Notes: generated by a model not told the origin, from the letters alone. Positions 32,611-42,355 are shown, counted from the stretch's first letter. The stretch: DNA of 64,000 nt from Paenibacillus sp. 32352 (GCF_002042965.1 NZ_MZNT01000007.1:310001-374000); one strand, 5' to 3'. A program made the numbers and translations.

Positions 32611-34056
32611 CTACTCTGCGTAATGAATGCCGATGAACTTCATTTCCGTCATTTCTTCCAAGGCATATCGTATGCCTTCCTTGCCGGTTCCGCTCAGCTT
32701 GACGCCGCCATAAGGCTGATTATCCTGACGGTAGGTCGAGATTTCATTAATCCAGACGCCTCCGGTATCCAGCTGATCGGCTATCCGCAAGGCGCGGCTG
32801 ATATTCCTTGTGAATACTCCCGCCTGCAAGCCATAGTCAGAGTCATTGGCTAAGCGTATGCCCTCTTCTTCCGTATCAAACGGAAGCACCGATACAATAG
32901 GAGCAAAGACCTCCTGGCACATAACCTTCATGTCATGGGTGACTCCGGTAAGAACCGTCGGCTGCAGCATGGTTCCCTTACGCTTCCCTCCTGTCAGGAC
33001 CGTTGCTCCTTGGGACTCCGCTTCTCTGATCCATTGCTCCGCACGAAGGGCCGCCTCTTCAGTAATCATAGGTCCGAGGTCGGTTACCTCCTGCAGCGGA
33101 TCACCAGAAACAAGCTGCTCCACCATCGGAATATAGCGCTCCAAAAATGACGGATAAACGGCACGCTGAACATAAATGCGCTGAGCGGAGATGCAAACTT
33201 GGCCGGCGAAGGCAAATGCTCCTTTTACGAGGCTGCGCGCCGCTTTATCCAGGTCTCCGTCCTCGAAAATAAGGTTCGGGGAATTGGAGCCGAGCTCCAG
33301 CGTCACTTTCTTTAAGCCAGCCATCTGTTTAATGCTTAAGCCGACCTGTGAGCTTCCGGTAAAAGTAACCTTTTGGACCAGCGGGTTCGTAACAAGTGTT
33401 GGCACCAGCTCTGCTCCGGCCCCCTGAATCACATTCAATGCTCCAGAGGGAAGCCCGGCTTCCTCAAAGAGCTTGGCGAGCATAACCGCAGAGAACGGAG
33501 TCTTCTCCGAGGGCTTCAGCACGACTGTGTTGCCCGCCGCGATAGCCGGCGCCAGCTTATGCAAGACAAGGTTCAACGGAAAGTTGAACGGAGTAATTGC
33601 CGCCACGACACCGATCGGATATCGGCGTACCATCCCCAGCCGCTGTTCCCCGCCGATGGCGGCATCCATTGGAACAAGCTCGCCATGCATCGTCTTGGCC
33701 TCGTCGGAAGCGAACCGAAGCAGCTGTACCGCGCGGCCGACTTCTGCTCGCCCGTCACGGATCGGCTTGCCCGCTTCCTTGGCCAGCATAATGGCATATG
33801 CTTCCGTCCGAGCCTCCAGGAGATCTGATGCCTTCCGTAATATTTCAGCCCGGCGGTAGGCGGGCATGGTTTTCATCACAGAGTGAAATACTTGGTGCGC
33901 CGTAGCAACAGCCGCCTCGACGTCCTCCTTCGATGCATATTCGATGGTTCCGATAGCTTCACCTGTATACGGATTTTTCACGTTATGAACGCTGCTATCC
34001 TTTCCGATGACCTCTTTTCCATTAATGATAGAACCTGCACGCAGCATAGAACTCAC
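32611..34056 (-). CDS. Aldehyde dehydrogenase family protein
   Basis: A 481-aa NAD(P)-dependent dehydrogenase oxidising an aldehyde to an acid. Cofactor motifs: AAITPFNFPLNLVLHKLAPA and VVLKPSEKTPFSA; catalytic Glu in VTLELGSNSPNLIFE and catalytic Cys in FAGQVCISAQRIYV. The C-terminal EVFAPIVSVLPFDTEEE and YGGVKLSGTGKEG are standard. Start choice is uncertain: GTG 34056 lies about 10 bases behind AAAGGAGAG, ATG 34047 and GTG 34065 are alternatives. No pathway partner is adjacent. Confidence 0.88.
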   Translation of the reverse strand: MSSMLRAGSIINGKEVIGKDSSVHNVKNPYTGEAIGTIEYASKEDVEAAVATAHQVFHSVMKTMPAYRRAEILRKASDLLEARTEAYAIMLAKEAGKPIRDGRAEVGRAVQLLRFASDEAKTMHGELVPMDAAIGGEQRLGMVRRYPIGVVAAITPFNFPLNLVLHKLAPAIAAGNTVVLKPSEKTPFSAVMLAKLFEEAGLPSGALNVIQGAGAELVPTLVTNPLVQKVTFTGSSQVGLSIKQMAGLKKVTLELGSNSPNLIFEDGDLDKAARSLVKGAFAFAGQVCISAQRIYVQRAVYPSFLERYIPMVEQLVSGDPLQEVTDLGPMITEEAALRAEQWIREAESQGATVLTGGKRKGTMLQPTVLTGVTHDMKVMCQEVFAPIVSVLPFDTEEEGIRLANDSDYGLQAGVFTRNISRALRIADQLDTGGVWINEISTYRQDNQPYGGVKLSGTGKEGIRYALEEMTEMKFIGIHYAE

Positions 34057-34145
34057 AACCGGCACTCTCCTTTTTTCAACTGGTCATGTATAAAAGCCCT
34101 CCTTCCGAAGAACAAGCTATCGGACGAAGAGCTTTCGGGCTACTA

Positions 34146-34808
34146 TCAAGATTTCAGGAACGGAGATTTTATCCCCGCGGCAAGCTTTTCCAGCGACTTT
34201 TGAACCCGGCTGACACGGGTCTCCTCCCGCTTCGCATCCGTAATCCAACGAACATATTCTTTACGGTGCGTGAAGGATAATCCGTCAAAAAAAGCTTTGA
34301 TCTCCGGTTTACTCTCCAGCTCTGCTTGGAAATCCTCCGGAATTTCCAGTACCCGGGACTTTGGTTCAGCCGTTGTTGCCGTTTGCCGGCTTCTCTGCTC
34401 CCTGCGCGGACTTGTGCTCTGAACCAGCTCTGCCGGACGAAACCTCATAGCGGACCAAGTATCGTCAATTGATATCAAGGCAATGCCTTCGAAGCCGGCT
34501 CCGTGAATCGTTTCCCAGCCGGAGTCCCGGCTAAGATCCGTTTTGATTTTAGAGCTTTTCTTGGGATATGAAATCCAGAAAAGCCCGTCCTGTTTGACGG
34601 CTTTGGCCGCTTCAGGACCTAGGGCATTCAGCTCGTCCACATTGCTTGCGAACAGATGTACGAAATCATATTCTCCAGACGGCTGTAAATCCAGGCTCGT
34701 ATCGTCCGGAAGGGGGGATATTCTTTCCAGATAACCGTCCGGAGCGTTCATAATCAGGATTCGTTCAGCGTTCTGCAGCTTTAATTTTTTGACTAGATCG
34801 GCTTCCAT
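34146..34808 (-). CDS. YdeI/OmpD-associated-type protein with DUF3052-like N-terminus
   Basis: A 220-aa cytoplasmic protein. The C-terminal part (LEIPEDFQAELESKPEIKAF, LSFTHRKEYVRWITDAKREE) is the YdeI/OmpD-associated family. The N-terminal half (ILIMNAPDGYL, LFWISYPKKSSKIKTDLSRD) resembles DUF3052. Both functions are poorly known; YdeI proteins have been linked to stress or peptide tolerance. AAAAGGAG lies ahead of ATG 34808. No operon partner. Confidence 0.75.
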   Translation of the reverse strand: MEADLVKKLKLQNAERILIMNAPDGYLERISPLPDDTSLDLQPSGEYDFVHLFASNVDELNALGPEAAKAVKQDGLFWISYPKKSSKIKTDLSRDSGWETIHGAGFEGIALISIDDTWSAMRFRPAELVQSTSPRREQRSRQTATTAEPKSRVLEIPEDFQAELESKPEIKAFFDGLSFTHRKEYVRWITDAKREETRVSRVQKSLEKLAAGIKSPFLKS

Positions 34809-34967
34809 GTTTATGCTGACTCCTTTTACAAGACAATTGGATACCCTTAGTATAGCACAGAGCTGCTTATCCCCCTATCTTAACCAAACAATCACGTCTG
34901 CGCCAAAGAACCGTCTCTTCTTCTTATTTAAAATAAATATCGGCCCAAAGCATCCATCAGCACCCGG

Positions 34968-35438
34968 TCAGCAGTTGTTTGGATCCGAAGCTAGCATTCC
35001 CGCTGCACGGTTAAGCAAGTCATCTGCCAATTTCTTATTGCTCTCCAGATACATATAAGATTGCGGCGGGGTAAAGCCATACTTGTCCCGCAGCTCCTGT
35101 AAGGCGAGGGGGTGAATTTCGCAAATAGACCTTATGGGTATGGCGTAGCCCTTGTCCAGCCCCTTCAAATAAGAGGTTATCCCCTGCCCCCATCCGGGGT
35201 GTTCCCGTTCAGCAATAGCAGCTATACGAGCTGCCGAATCGATGATCGGGGTTCCGAATTCTATAATTCCACGAAGCTCCTTGACCGGCGAGCTCACATA
35301 GATAAAAGCGGTTACGGCTTCCTTGAGAAATGCTCTGCGATATTCGAACTTTTTGATTCCCTTCAGAATCTCATTGTAAGGCTTCGGTTGCAGGCTCAGA
35401 ATGATTCTTCGCTTGTTCCGATCATCATGGGCGTTCAC
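34968..35438 (-). CDS. ASCH/PUA-like domain protein
   Basis: A 156-aa protein. The opening RRIILSLQPKPYNEILKG and KFEYRRAFLKE is the ASCH pattern of RNA-binding or modified-base-binding proteins. VKELRGIIEFGTPIID continues the barrel, and the C-terminal helix region reads PLALQELRDKYGFTPPQSYM. GTG 35438 follows AAAGGAGCAGCTTGA. A possible 18-aa leader ORF overlaps the start. Function unknown. Confidence 0.72.
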   Translation of the reverse strand: MNAHDDRNKRRIILSLQPKPYNEILKGIKKFEYRRAFLKEAVTAFIYVSSPVKELRGIIEFGTPIIDSAARIAAIAEREHPGWGQGITSYLKGLDKGYAIPIRSICEIHPLALQELRDKYGFTPPQSYMYLESNKKLADDLLNRAAGMLASDPNNC

Positions 35439-35481
35439 TCAAGCTGCTCCTTTCCCGGTACAAAAATATGGATATTGACAT
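35425..35481 (-). CDS. Possible 18-aa leader ORF of the ASCH gene
   Basis: ATG 35481 follows AGGAGG at ideal spacing and reads MSISIFLYRERSSLSERP before TGA at 35425, overlapping the ASCH start by 14 bp in another frame. The overlap suggests translational coupling. It is short and could be accidental, but the ribosome site is stronger than that of the ASCH gene itself. Confidence 0.35.
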   Translation of the reverse strand: MSISIFLYRERSSLSERP

Positions 35482-35493
35482 CAACTTCCTCCT

Positions 35494-35522
35494 ATTATAT
35501 CGGATTATGAAAATTATGGTAA
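35494..35522 (-). promoter_or_regulatory. Promoter of the ASCH gene
   Basis: TTACCA (35517-35522), 17 bases and a perfect TATAAT (35494-35499) on the minus strand. It lies 13 bp ahead of the leader ORF start codon. Confidence 0.55.
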
Positions 35523-35612
35523 ATGGAAAGCGAAAAGCGAACGAAGCCAGGAACCTACTTGTCCGCCTATCGTATGGTAATAAACCTATGCTTAACTTTC
35601 CATATCAGCATG

Positions 35613-37388
35613 TTACTCTGCTGCGGTTTTAACTGCCTGTCTGCAATATGCAGCAACTTCGTTAGGCAAAAAGGCCGTCCCGTCATATTTTAACAGGGAG
35701 CTGACACCTGAAGTCCTGCCGGTATGCAGACGAATTAGTGATGCCAACTGTCCGGTAGCGTTGTGCTCCACAATAACGACCTTAGCAGCCTTCATAAGAT
35801 AAGGACGAAGCGCCTCCGTCGGGAACGGATGCAGCAGCCTGATCGTGATGCGATTCGTTCGAATCCCTTCTGTGTCCAGCTTCCTTCTGGCCTCATCCAT
35901 GACGCCTATCGTCGAACCCATCCCAATGATAAGCAAATCCGGCTCCAGATACGGCGCATCAGCAGTCAGAGGGCACCGGATCGCAATATGCTTCATCTTT
36001 TGCATCCGTTTGTCCATCATTTTCTTCCGGTTATCAGCGCTCTCTGACGCACGGCCGTGCTCGTCATGTTCGACCCCGGTTACATGGTGGATTCCCCGCT
36101 TCGCACCTGGCATGGCTCTCGGAGATATCCCATCCGGGGTGATTTCATACCTGCGGAATGAACTGGACTCTTCCTTTTGTCCCGAGGCTCCCCTTGCTTC
36201 TTCCAGCTTCGTTTCGTCCATCCAAACTCCACGATCAACCTGGAGCCGCGAATAATCGAAACACTCCGCCGTTTGCTTGCCCATGGAAAGCTGGAGATCC
36301 GTCAGCACGATGACCGGAGATTGATACCGTTCAGCCAGATTGAACGCATCGACTGTATCATAGAAGCATTCCTCAATGGTGCTTGGAGCAAGCACAATTT
36401 TGGGGACTTCCCCATGCGTTCCATGAATCATCGCCAAAACATCGCTTTGCTCTTGCTTGGTAGGAAGTCCGGTGCTGGGGCCTCCCCGCTGCGTATCTAT
36501 GATAACCACCGGTGTTTCCGTCATTCCCGCAAGACCGATTCCCTCCATCATCAGAGATAATCCAGGCCCGGCAGAAGCGGTACAGGCTCTGACCCCGCCA
36601 TAATTCGCCCCAATGGCCATTGTCACGGCGGCAATCTCATCTTCCGTTTGAATCACCGCGCCGCCAAAGGACGGCAAGTGCTTCATTAAGTACTCCATGA
36701 TCTCGGTAGCAGGAGTAATCGGATAAGCGGGCATAAAACGGCAGCCTGCAGCAAGGGCCCCAAGCCCTATAGCATCGTTGCCGATGAGAAACAGCTTCTC
36801 CTTCCCGTCTGCCGGTGCCAGCCGGAATGCCTCTAGCGGGCCTCCGGTAAGAGCCAAAGCACATTCCGCTCCTTTTTTCGCAGCCTCGATATTTTTCTGT
36901 ACCACGGCTTCCCCCTTAACGGCAAATTGCCGGGCTATTGCGCCATAGAATAATGACATCGGGAGTCCAAGAAGCGCCCATGACGCGCCGGATGCAGCCA
37001 TATTTTTAAACAGCGCGGATCCGGCCTCCTGGGCAATCCGGGTGATCGGTATTGGCAGCAAGCTGGCTTCCACTCCGCTAGGAAGAACGGGCTTCCATAA
37101 CTCGTCCGCAATCACGATCCCTCCTCGCACTAACTCCCTTGCATTCCAGTCTATCGTCTCCTGATCCAACGCAACGAGAATGTCCAAATCATCGGCGACG
37201 GACCGGATAGGCTTGGTACTAATCCGAATATTGTTGTTGGCATGACCACCCAAGATTCGCGATGAAAAATGGCGATAGCTGTACAAATAATACCCTAGCC
37301 GCGCCAAAGCGCTCGAAAACACCTTATCCGTGCTCTCCATCCCTTGTCCTTGCTGCCCTCCGACTTTCCAAGCCAGCTGTTCCCTCAT
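35613..37388 (-). CDS. 2-oxoacid:ferredoxin oxidoreductase, fused gamma-alpha subunit
   Basis: A 591-aa subunit of a KorAB-type enzyme, which oxidises a 2-oxoacid such as 2-oxoglutarate or pyruvate to the CoA ester and reduces ferredoxin. The N-terminal gamma part has GGQQGQGMESTDKVFSSAL and RILGGHANNNIRIS; the alpha part has GCRFMPAYPITPATEIMEYL, TEDEIAAVTMAIGANYGG and TASAGPGLSLMMEGIGLAGM. The C-terminal domain ends LLKYDGTAFLPNEVAAYC. The thiamine-binding beta subunit that normally follows is absent; the next gene down is the ASCH gene. Either the partner is elsewhere or the gene has lost it. Confidence 0.88.
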   Translation of the reverse strand: MREQLAWKVGGQQGQGMESTDKVFSSALARLGYYLYSYRHFSSRILGGHANNNIRISTKPIRSVADDLDILVALDQETIDWNARELVRGGIVIADELWKPVLPSGVEASLLPIPITRIAQEAGSALFKNMAASGASWALLGLPMSLFYGAIARQFAVKGEAVVQKNIEAAKKGAECALALTGGPLEAFRLAPADGKEKLFLIGNDAIGLGALAAGCRFMPAYPITPATEIMEYLMKHLPSFGGAVIQTEDEIAAVTMAIGANYGGVRACTASAGPGLSLMMEGIGLAGMTETPVVIIDTQRGGPSTGLPTKQEQSDVLAMIHGTHGEVPKIVLAPSTIEECFYDTVDAFNLAERYQSPVIVLTDLQLSMGKQTAECFDYSRLQVDRGVWMDETKLEEARGASGQKEESSSFRRYEITPDGISPRAMPGAKRGIHHVTGVEHDEHGRASESADNRKKMMDKRMQKMKHIAIRCPLTADAPYLEPDLLIIGMGSTIGVMDEARRKLDTEGIRTNRITIRLLHPFPTEALRPYLMKAAKVVIVEHNATGQLASLIRLHTGRTSGVSSLLKYDGTAFLPNEVAAYCRQAVKTAAE

Positions 37389-37562
37389 GCATGCGCACTC
37401 CTTTTGGGTTCATATGGATTACACTTCCATTTTATGGAGTGGATGACAAAAGAAACAGAATCCGTTTTCGCTAATTTTGATCTAATTTTGATATTGATAT
37501 CTTTAATTTCAATCTATTATTGTTATAGTTAATTCAAAAACCCGCTTCTTTCCGAACAAAAA

Positions 37563-37592
37563 TAAAAACGCCAAGAGCTACCTCCTGGCGTT
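37563..37592 (-). terminator. Terminator of the SBP-SBP-propeller operon
   Basis: AACGCCA and TGGCGTT pair around a short loop, with TTTTT after on the minus strand. It follows the stop of the 598-aa gene. Confidence 0.75.
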
Positions 37593-37645
37593 GGGTTTAT
37601 CGAACCACCAATAGCATTTTCCGATGCACTTCCATTCCATTCTCT

Positions 37646-39442
37646 CTACTCATGCATCGAGGTTTTCACATATTGAATGTAAAAGACGGCCTCCTCCACG
37701 GGATCATCTGCTCCATGAAGATCATCAAAATCCAAAGGGGAATCCATATTCGGCTCCTTCCTGTAGGCCCCTGTTCGAAGCACAAGACGTTCTACCGTCA
37801 AAACGGGAGCGAAGAAGCCGAACGTCTTGCGAAAGTCTCCTATGATCAGCTCATACTTTTGCCTGACCGTATCAATATCCAATCTTATCTCATACCAGGT
37901 ATCCGGACAGTAAGCCATGACTTTATGCAAGCCCCCGTGCTGTGCCTTGATCCAGCCGTCCGCATCCAGAATCAGGCGAAGCGGAAATGTTCCCTTGTAA
38001 TCACACACTTCGATTTGTAGTGACCCGTTAGCGGACTGAGCAGCGAGCAGCTTGAATTGGATGCATACCTTTCGGCTTTCGGGAAACACACGAACCGCCT
38101 TGCAGTAATCGTAGGGGTCCATGTTATGCAGCCTTAGGCTCTTATTGTCTGCCGAAGGGAAGGGCTCTATCGTAACCTGCGCCCATTGGCAGCTGTAGAT
38201 GTTCCAGCCTTCGACATAGCCGCCTGCAGGCAAATCATCAAAGGTATCCTGAACCGGTTGTTCCACAAGAAGCTTTACAGGAACGGGTACGCGGCTTACC
38301 CATATGTCTTCTTTATTCACGCTATAAGTTAACCACATATCACGGCCTGTCGGAGTCCGATTGCCCGCCTCGATCCCCCGGATATACTGCGGACCGTAAT
38401 CTTTGTAGTGGCCGGAGTAACGCATCGGAGATACCTCGCCATGAATAGCCGCCATCTGATCGAATCTCACTCCGTCCTCACTTGTGACAATGGCTAACGG
38501 CCAGCGGTATTTGCCGGTAGGCGTCGGGTTGTACACGAGCGCATACTTGCCGTCTCCCGTTTGCTGTCCCCAGACCTTGGCACCGGCCATGATGAAAGAA
38601 GGAACATCCTGCAGCTTCGACCATGTCTTCCCTTCATCTTCGGTCACAGCAGCCTTGGACGATTTGAATAACGCGATAACTCTCCCGTCCGGAAGCCGGT
38701 AAGTGGAGGGGGCTTTGCCCCCTGCGATCCTATAAAACCCATCCGGGCTTCGATCTTCCTCCCACCACTGCATAGTGACCAGCCTATCGGAGAGCAATGC
38801 TTCACAAGCTTCAATGAATGCCGGATCTTCAGACATCCTGTAGTACGGGAATCCGGTATTCGTCTCGTTCCAGCCTGCGTGAAGATTATATCGCAAGAAA
38901 TAAACCGGCCCCCAATTCCCTTCCCGATCGATTTCTCTAACCACACGGCCCATCCCGTTGCCATCGTTCGGATGGACGCGGTACGTTGGACAAATGCCAT
39001 AAAATCCAAGCACTAGAAGCTTGCCGTTCGGCGCTTCATAAAAGCCCATCCGTTGATGCATCACCGCGTAACTGTCAGGAGGAAGCTCGGGGGCACTCGG
39101 GTTCTGGTAGACGCCGGCCGGAATCGGTATAGCCGGAAATACAACCTTCGGCTTTGCCCAACGAACGCCGTCTTCCGAAGTGGTCAGCAGCGTATGTCCG
39201 GGCGGAACATGCTCCGATTTCGGATTGCTTAGATAGATCAAATGAAATTTGCCGTTCCAGTGAGCCAGCATGGGAGCATGATTATATGTCCAGCCCCAAT
39301 CGTCGGCTAGCTCCGGCCGGGTACGATTGGCCCGAAGGATCTGATAATTATGCGTACCGACAACCGGTCTCAGCTGACCGTCATGATAATCCGTGTTGGC
39401 TGCCTGCCCGCCGACGTAGCGGATGAGTTCGTTTGGCTCCAT
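37646..39442 (-). CDS. Sialidase-like beta-propeller glycosidase-type protein
   Basis: A 598-aa protein. Repeated phrases such as HTLLTTSEDGVRWAKPKVVF, AVTEDEGKTWSKLQDV and LAIVTSEDGVRFDQM (BNR-like, S-x-D-G-x-x-W) mark a six-bladed propeller over about residues 60-390. The C-terminal part (about 410-590) is a beta-sandwich of the lectin type: WYEIRLDIDTVRQKYELIIG. No signal peptide. It would act on an imported oligosaccharide, but the catalytic residues cannot be named. It lies third in an operon behind two binding proteins; either of two adjacent ATG codons may be the start, the second being better spaced from GAGGGAG. Confidence 0.72.
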   Translation of the reverse strand: MEPNELIRYVGGQAANTDYHDGQLRPVVGTHNYQILRANRTRPELADDWGWTYNHAPMLAHWNGKFHLIYLSNPKSEHVPPGHTLLTTSEDGVRWAKPKVVFPAIPIPAGVYQNPSAPELPPDSYAVMHQRMGFYEAPNGKLLVLGFYGICPTYRVHPNDGNGMGRVVREIDREGNWGPVYFLRYNLHAGWNETNTGFPYYRMSEDPAFIEACEALLSDRLVTMQWWEEDRSPDGFYRIAGGKAPSTYRLPDGRVIALFKSSKAAVTEDEGKTWSKLQDVPSFIMAGAKVWGQQTGDGKYALVYNPTPTGKYRWPLAIVTSEDGVRFDQMAAIHGEVSPMRYSGHYKDYGPQYIRGIEAGNRTPTGRDMWLTYSVNKEDIWVSRVPVPVKLLVEQPVQDTFDDLPAGGYVEGWNIYSCQWAQVTIEPFPSADNKSLRLHNMDPYDYCKAVRVFPESRKVCIQFKLLAAQSANGSLQIEVCDYKGTFPLRLILDADGWIKAQHGGLHKVMAYCPDTWYEIRLDIDTVRQKYELIIGDFRKTFGFFAPVLTVERLVLRTGAYRKEPNMDSPLDFDDLHGADDPVEEAVFYIQYVKTSMHE

Positions 39443-39487
39443 CATATCGCTCCCTCGTTCTAATGGTTAGGTTACAACTGCAACGCA

Positions 39488-40777
39488 TTAATTTTTATTT
39501 TTTTGTATGGATTGATTGGCCAGCTCCTCCGCTTTACGGACCATCGTATTTATGTCCAGCTTTTTATTCACCAGCTCTCTCAATGCTACCTTGTCTATTC
39601 CATCCTCGATAACATATTCATCGTATTTGGTGGTCGGGCCTGACGGAGCGAACGGGTTATAATAAATGGCCTTCAAGTTTTTATCCTTATCCGCCGTTTC
39701 CTGTCCGATCACATTTTGAATGTCAGGATTGTTAAGGGCCGTCAGGAACCCTTGCTTGGACAACTCCATCTGGAATTCGTCCGAAGTTAAATATTGAATG
39801 ATCTTCATCGATTCGTCTTTATGCTTGCTGAACGCAGGAATCCCTAAATACGTATACATGATCTGCGGCCCGACACGCGGAGCATCGCTGAAGCTGGGAA
39901 CGGAGACCATATCCCACTTCATGTCTCTCATTTCCTTAACGCCTTGATGCATATCCGAGTCCGTTAAGTACATCGCCACGTCCTTGTTTTTATAAAATAC
40001 ATCCGAGCCCGGCCACTGGGCGCCGAACTTCCCTTCCATTCCTTCGATCGCGCTGAATCTTTCGAATACGGTTTCGATGGTCTTTTTCCACTTGTCGTTA
40101 TCGATCAGCGCCTTTTCCGTCTCCATATCGACAAATGGCAGGGAGTATTGATTTTTACGCAAATAGCTTTTGGTTTTAAGCCAGTATCCGTAATATGGCT
40201 TATCGTCTACGCGGGTCAGCCTTTTGGCCAGCTCATAGGTTTCTTCCCAGGTCATCCCATCCTTCGGATAAGGAACGCCGAAGCGATCGAAAATTTCTTT
40301 ATTGTAATACAGAACCATGCCGCTTCCGTAGACGGGAAGGCCATACAATCCGCCTGCTGACCGCATTTGCTCCAAACCGTTCTTGTCAAAACGGCTCAGG
40401 TCGATTTGATGCTTTTTCGCAAGATCCGTCATATCCATTTCGAGCTTGGCTCCGAGCAAATCTCTCGCATAGGTTCGCGCACTCTCCACGTAAATATCGA
40501 ACGTTTGATTGCTGGCGATCATTTCAGGAAAGCTGAAGCCCGTCCCCTTCTGAATATACTTGATGGTATACTCCGGAAACTTCTTTCTTACCGCTTCGAC
40601 GAACAAAGGCTCCTTGCCCGAGCTATAGAACGCGATCTCCACAGGAGCTTTCGCAATCCCTTCAGCCTCCTTGGGAGACTCCTCCGGTTCGGATATTCCT
40701 TGGCTCTTGGTACATGCGGAGGCGGACAACAAGACAGCGATCATCACCGTGGGCAACAGCGCTTTTTTCAACAACAT
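39488..40777 (-). CDS. Extracellular sugar-type solute-binding lipoprotein (second of two)
   Basis: A 429-aa ABC importer binding protein of the MalE-like type. The signal ends with SASAC, the lipobox. The core has YGLPVYGSGMVLYYNKEIFD and PYPKDGMTWEETYELAKRLT, typical of sugar-binding proteins. AGGGGGATTCCT precedes ATG 40777. It is a close paralog of the gene before it, 35 bp away. No permease genes follow, so it must share a permease from elsewhere or act as a receptor. Confidence 0.88.
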   Translation of the reverse strand: MLLKKALLPTVMIAVLLSASACTKSQGISEPEESPKEAEGIAKAPVEIAFYSSGKEPLFVEAVRKKFPEYTIKYIQKGTGFSFPEMIASNQTFDIYVESARTYARDLLGAKLEMDMTDLAKKHQIDLSRFDKNGLEQMRSAGGLYGLPVYGSGMVLYYNKEIFDRFGVPYPKDGMTWEETYELAKRLTRVDDKPYYGYWLKTKSYLRKNQYSLPFVDMETEKALIDNDKWKKTIETVFERFSAIEGMEGKFGAQWPGSDVFYKNKDVAMYLTDSDMHQGVKEMRDMKWDMVSVPSFSDAPRVGPQIMYTYLGIPAFSKHKDESMKIIQYLTSDEFQMELSKQGFLTALNNPDIQNVIGQETADKDKNLKAIYYNPFAPSGPTTKYDEYVIEDGIDKVALRELVNKKLDINTMVRKAEELANQSIQKNKN

Positions 40778-40812
40778 AGGAATCCCCCTAATCATGAATA
40801 TCGTCCGGTGAC

Positions 40813-42138
40813 TCATTTTGACACCGATATTTTCTGGTTAGCAATTTCCTCTGCCTTTCTCAAACCGGAATTGAGATCTGTCAGTCCTTTCACCATATCC
40901 CTGAGCTGGGTTTTCTCGAGCCCGTCCTCCACTACAAATTCATCGTAGGCGGTAATAGGCGCAGTCGGAGCGAATTTGTTGTAAAATACGGCCTGCATGT
41001 TCAGCTTCTTATCCTTAAAAGGAGTATTGGTCGCATAAGCCTGCTGCACCGCCGGACTTTTGAGTGAGGTCATAACGCCCAGCCTGGACATTTCCATCTG
41101 ATAATCCTCGGAAGTCAACTGCCGGATCACCTCCATCGCCTGATCTTTTTTCTGGCTCATGGAAGTGACTCCCATATAGGTATAAGCTGCCTGCACCCCT
41201 ACTTTCGGCTTGTCTTTAAAGGTCGGCATAGACACCATGTCAAAATTCATTTTGCCGAGCGATTCTTGGGCGGCCATCAGCCAGCTGGACTGCATCACAT
41301 ACATGGCTAATTCCTGAGTAACGTTGAATGCATCGTGGCTTGGCCATGCCTTTATCGCTCTTTCCCTGAAGGCGGTAATGTCCGAGAACTTTTTAAAAAT
41401 CGTATCAAAAAGCCGGTACCATTCCTCGCTGGTTATGGACGCCTTCTCCGTTTTGGGGTCCACTAACGCAAGAGACAATTGATTCGTCCTTAAGTAATGC
41501 TTGGGTGAGATCCAAAACCCGAGGTATTGCTTTTCACCGCTATTCGCCGTCAGCTTTTTGGCCAATTCGTATGTTTCTTCCCAGGTCATGCCGTCTACGG
41601 GATAGGGAACCCCCAATTTATCAAAAATATCCTTATTGTAATACATTACCATCGTATAATTGGATATCGGCAGACCGTATAAGCCTCCGGCCCCTTCCGG
41701 CGAAGTCATCTGGTTGATTCCTTCAGGCTCAAAAGCACTGAGATCGATTTGATGCGATTTCACCAGATTCGACATGTCCAACGCTACATTGGAGGATATG
41801 TACTGCTGCTTTACAGAGCGGGCATTCGCTATATATAAATCAATATGGGTGCCGGAGCTTAACAAATGCTCCAGCCGGGAGCTTTCCGTTTGCGAGATGT
41901 GAGTGATTTTATACTGGGGCAGCTTCCTCTTCAGATATTCCCCGTACTTCTGGTTCCAGCCGTCCGGACTTTCCAGTGAAAAAACGGTCAGCTCCGTCGG
42001 TTCTTCCAGCTTCTTGCGCAGCTCATTACCGGAATCTTTCGGTTCTTCCGCGGCTCTATTGTCTTCACTGCATGCCGATGTTGCAGCTAGGACCGATACT
42101 GCAGAAAGGAGAATTGCACACTTTTTCCATAAAATCAC
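40813..42138 (-). CDS. Extracellular sugar-type solute-binding lipoprotein (first of two)
   Basis: A 441-aa binding protein with signal and lipobox region AATSAC. YGLPISNYTMVMYYNKDIFD and PYPVDGMTWEETYELAKKLT align with the second protein, as does FVVEDGLEKTQLRDMVKGL near the end, so they are tandem duplicates that have diverged. GTG 42138 is chosen behind AAAGGGGTGG; an upstream GTG at 42150 lacks spacing. First gene of the operon, with a long leader holding a cre-like site and an operator-type repeat. Confidence 0.85.
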   Translation of the reverse strand: MILWKKCAILLSAVSVLAATSACSEDNRAAEEPKDSGNELRKKLEEPTELTVFSLESPDGWNQKYGEYLKRKLPQYKITHISQTESSRLEHLLSSGTHIDLYIANARSVKQQYISSNVALDMSNLVKSHQIDLSAFEPEGINQMTSPEGAGGLYGLPISNYTMVMYYNKDIFDKLGVPYPVDGMTWEETYELAKKLTANSGEKQYLGFWISPKHYLRTNQLSLALVDPKTEKASITSEEWYRLFDTIFKKFSDITAFRERAIKAWPSHDAFNVTQELAMYVMQSSWLMAAQESLGKMNFDMVSMPTFKDKPKVGVQAAYTYMGVTSMSQKKDQAMEVIRQLTSEDYQMEMSRLGVMTSLKSPAVQQAYATNTPFKDKKLNMQAVFYNKFAPTAPITAYDEFVVEDGLEKTQLRDMVKGLTDLNSGLRKAEEIANQKISVSK

Positions 42139-42220
42139 TGCTCTATCCACCCCTTTGAATGAAAATAAGTGACCTGACTGAAAATCATTCCTATCGGAAA
42201 GCAGATGGGCACCATTTGGT

Positions 42221-42234
42221 TGTAAGCGTCTTCA
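42221..42234 (-). promoter_or_regulatory. cre-like site in the leader of the binding-protein operon
   Basis: TGTAAGCGTCTTCA matches the cre consensus TGWAANCGNTNWCA at all defined positions but one. It lies about 170 bp downstream of the promoter, so CcpA would act as a roadblock. Confidence 0.55.
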
Positions 42235-42355
42235 AAAATGAAGTCCGGCAGGGCGCAGGCCCTCTGTCTAGCTTTGTTTGCTTTTGATGTAACCATTCGT
42301 TTAAAATCAACAAATCTAAACATTTTGATAACAACTTACAAAAATCCATCATTTA

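Noticed and set aside
42135..42323. 62-aa minus-strand frame in the binding-protein leader
   Set aside because: No ribosome site and it contains the cre-like site; leader sequence is the better reading.
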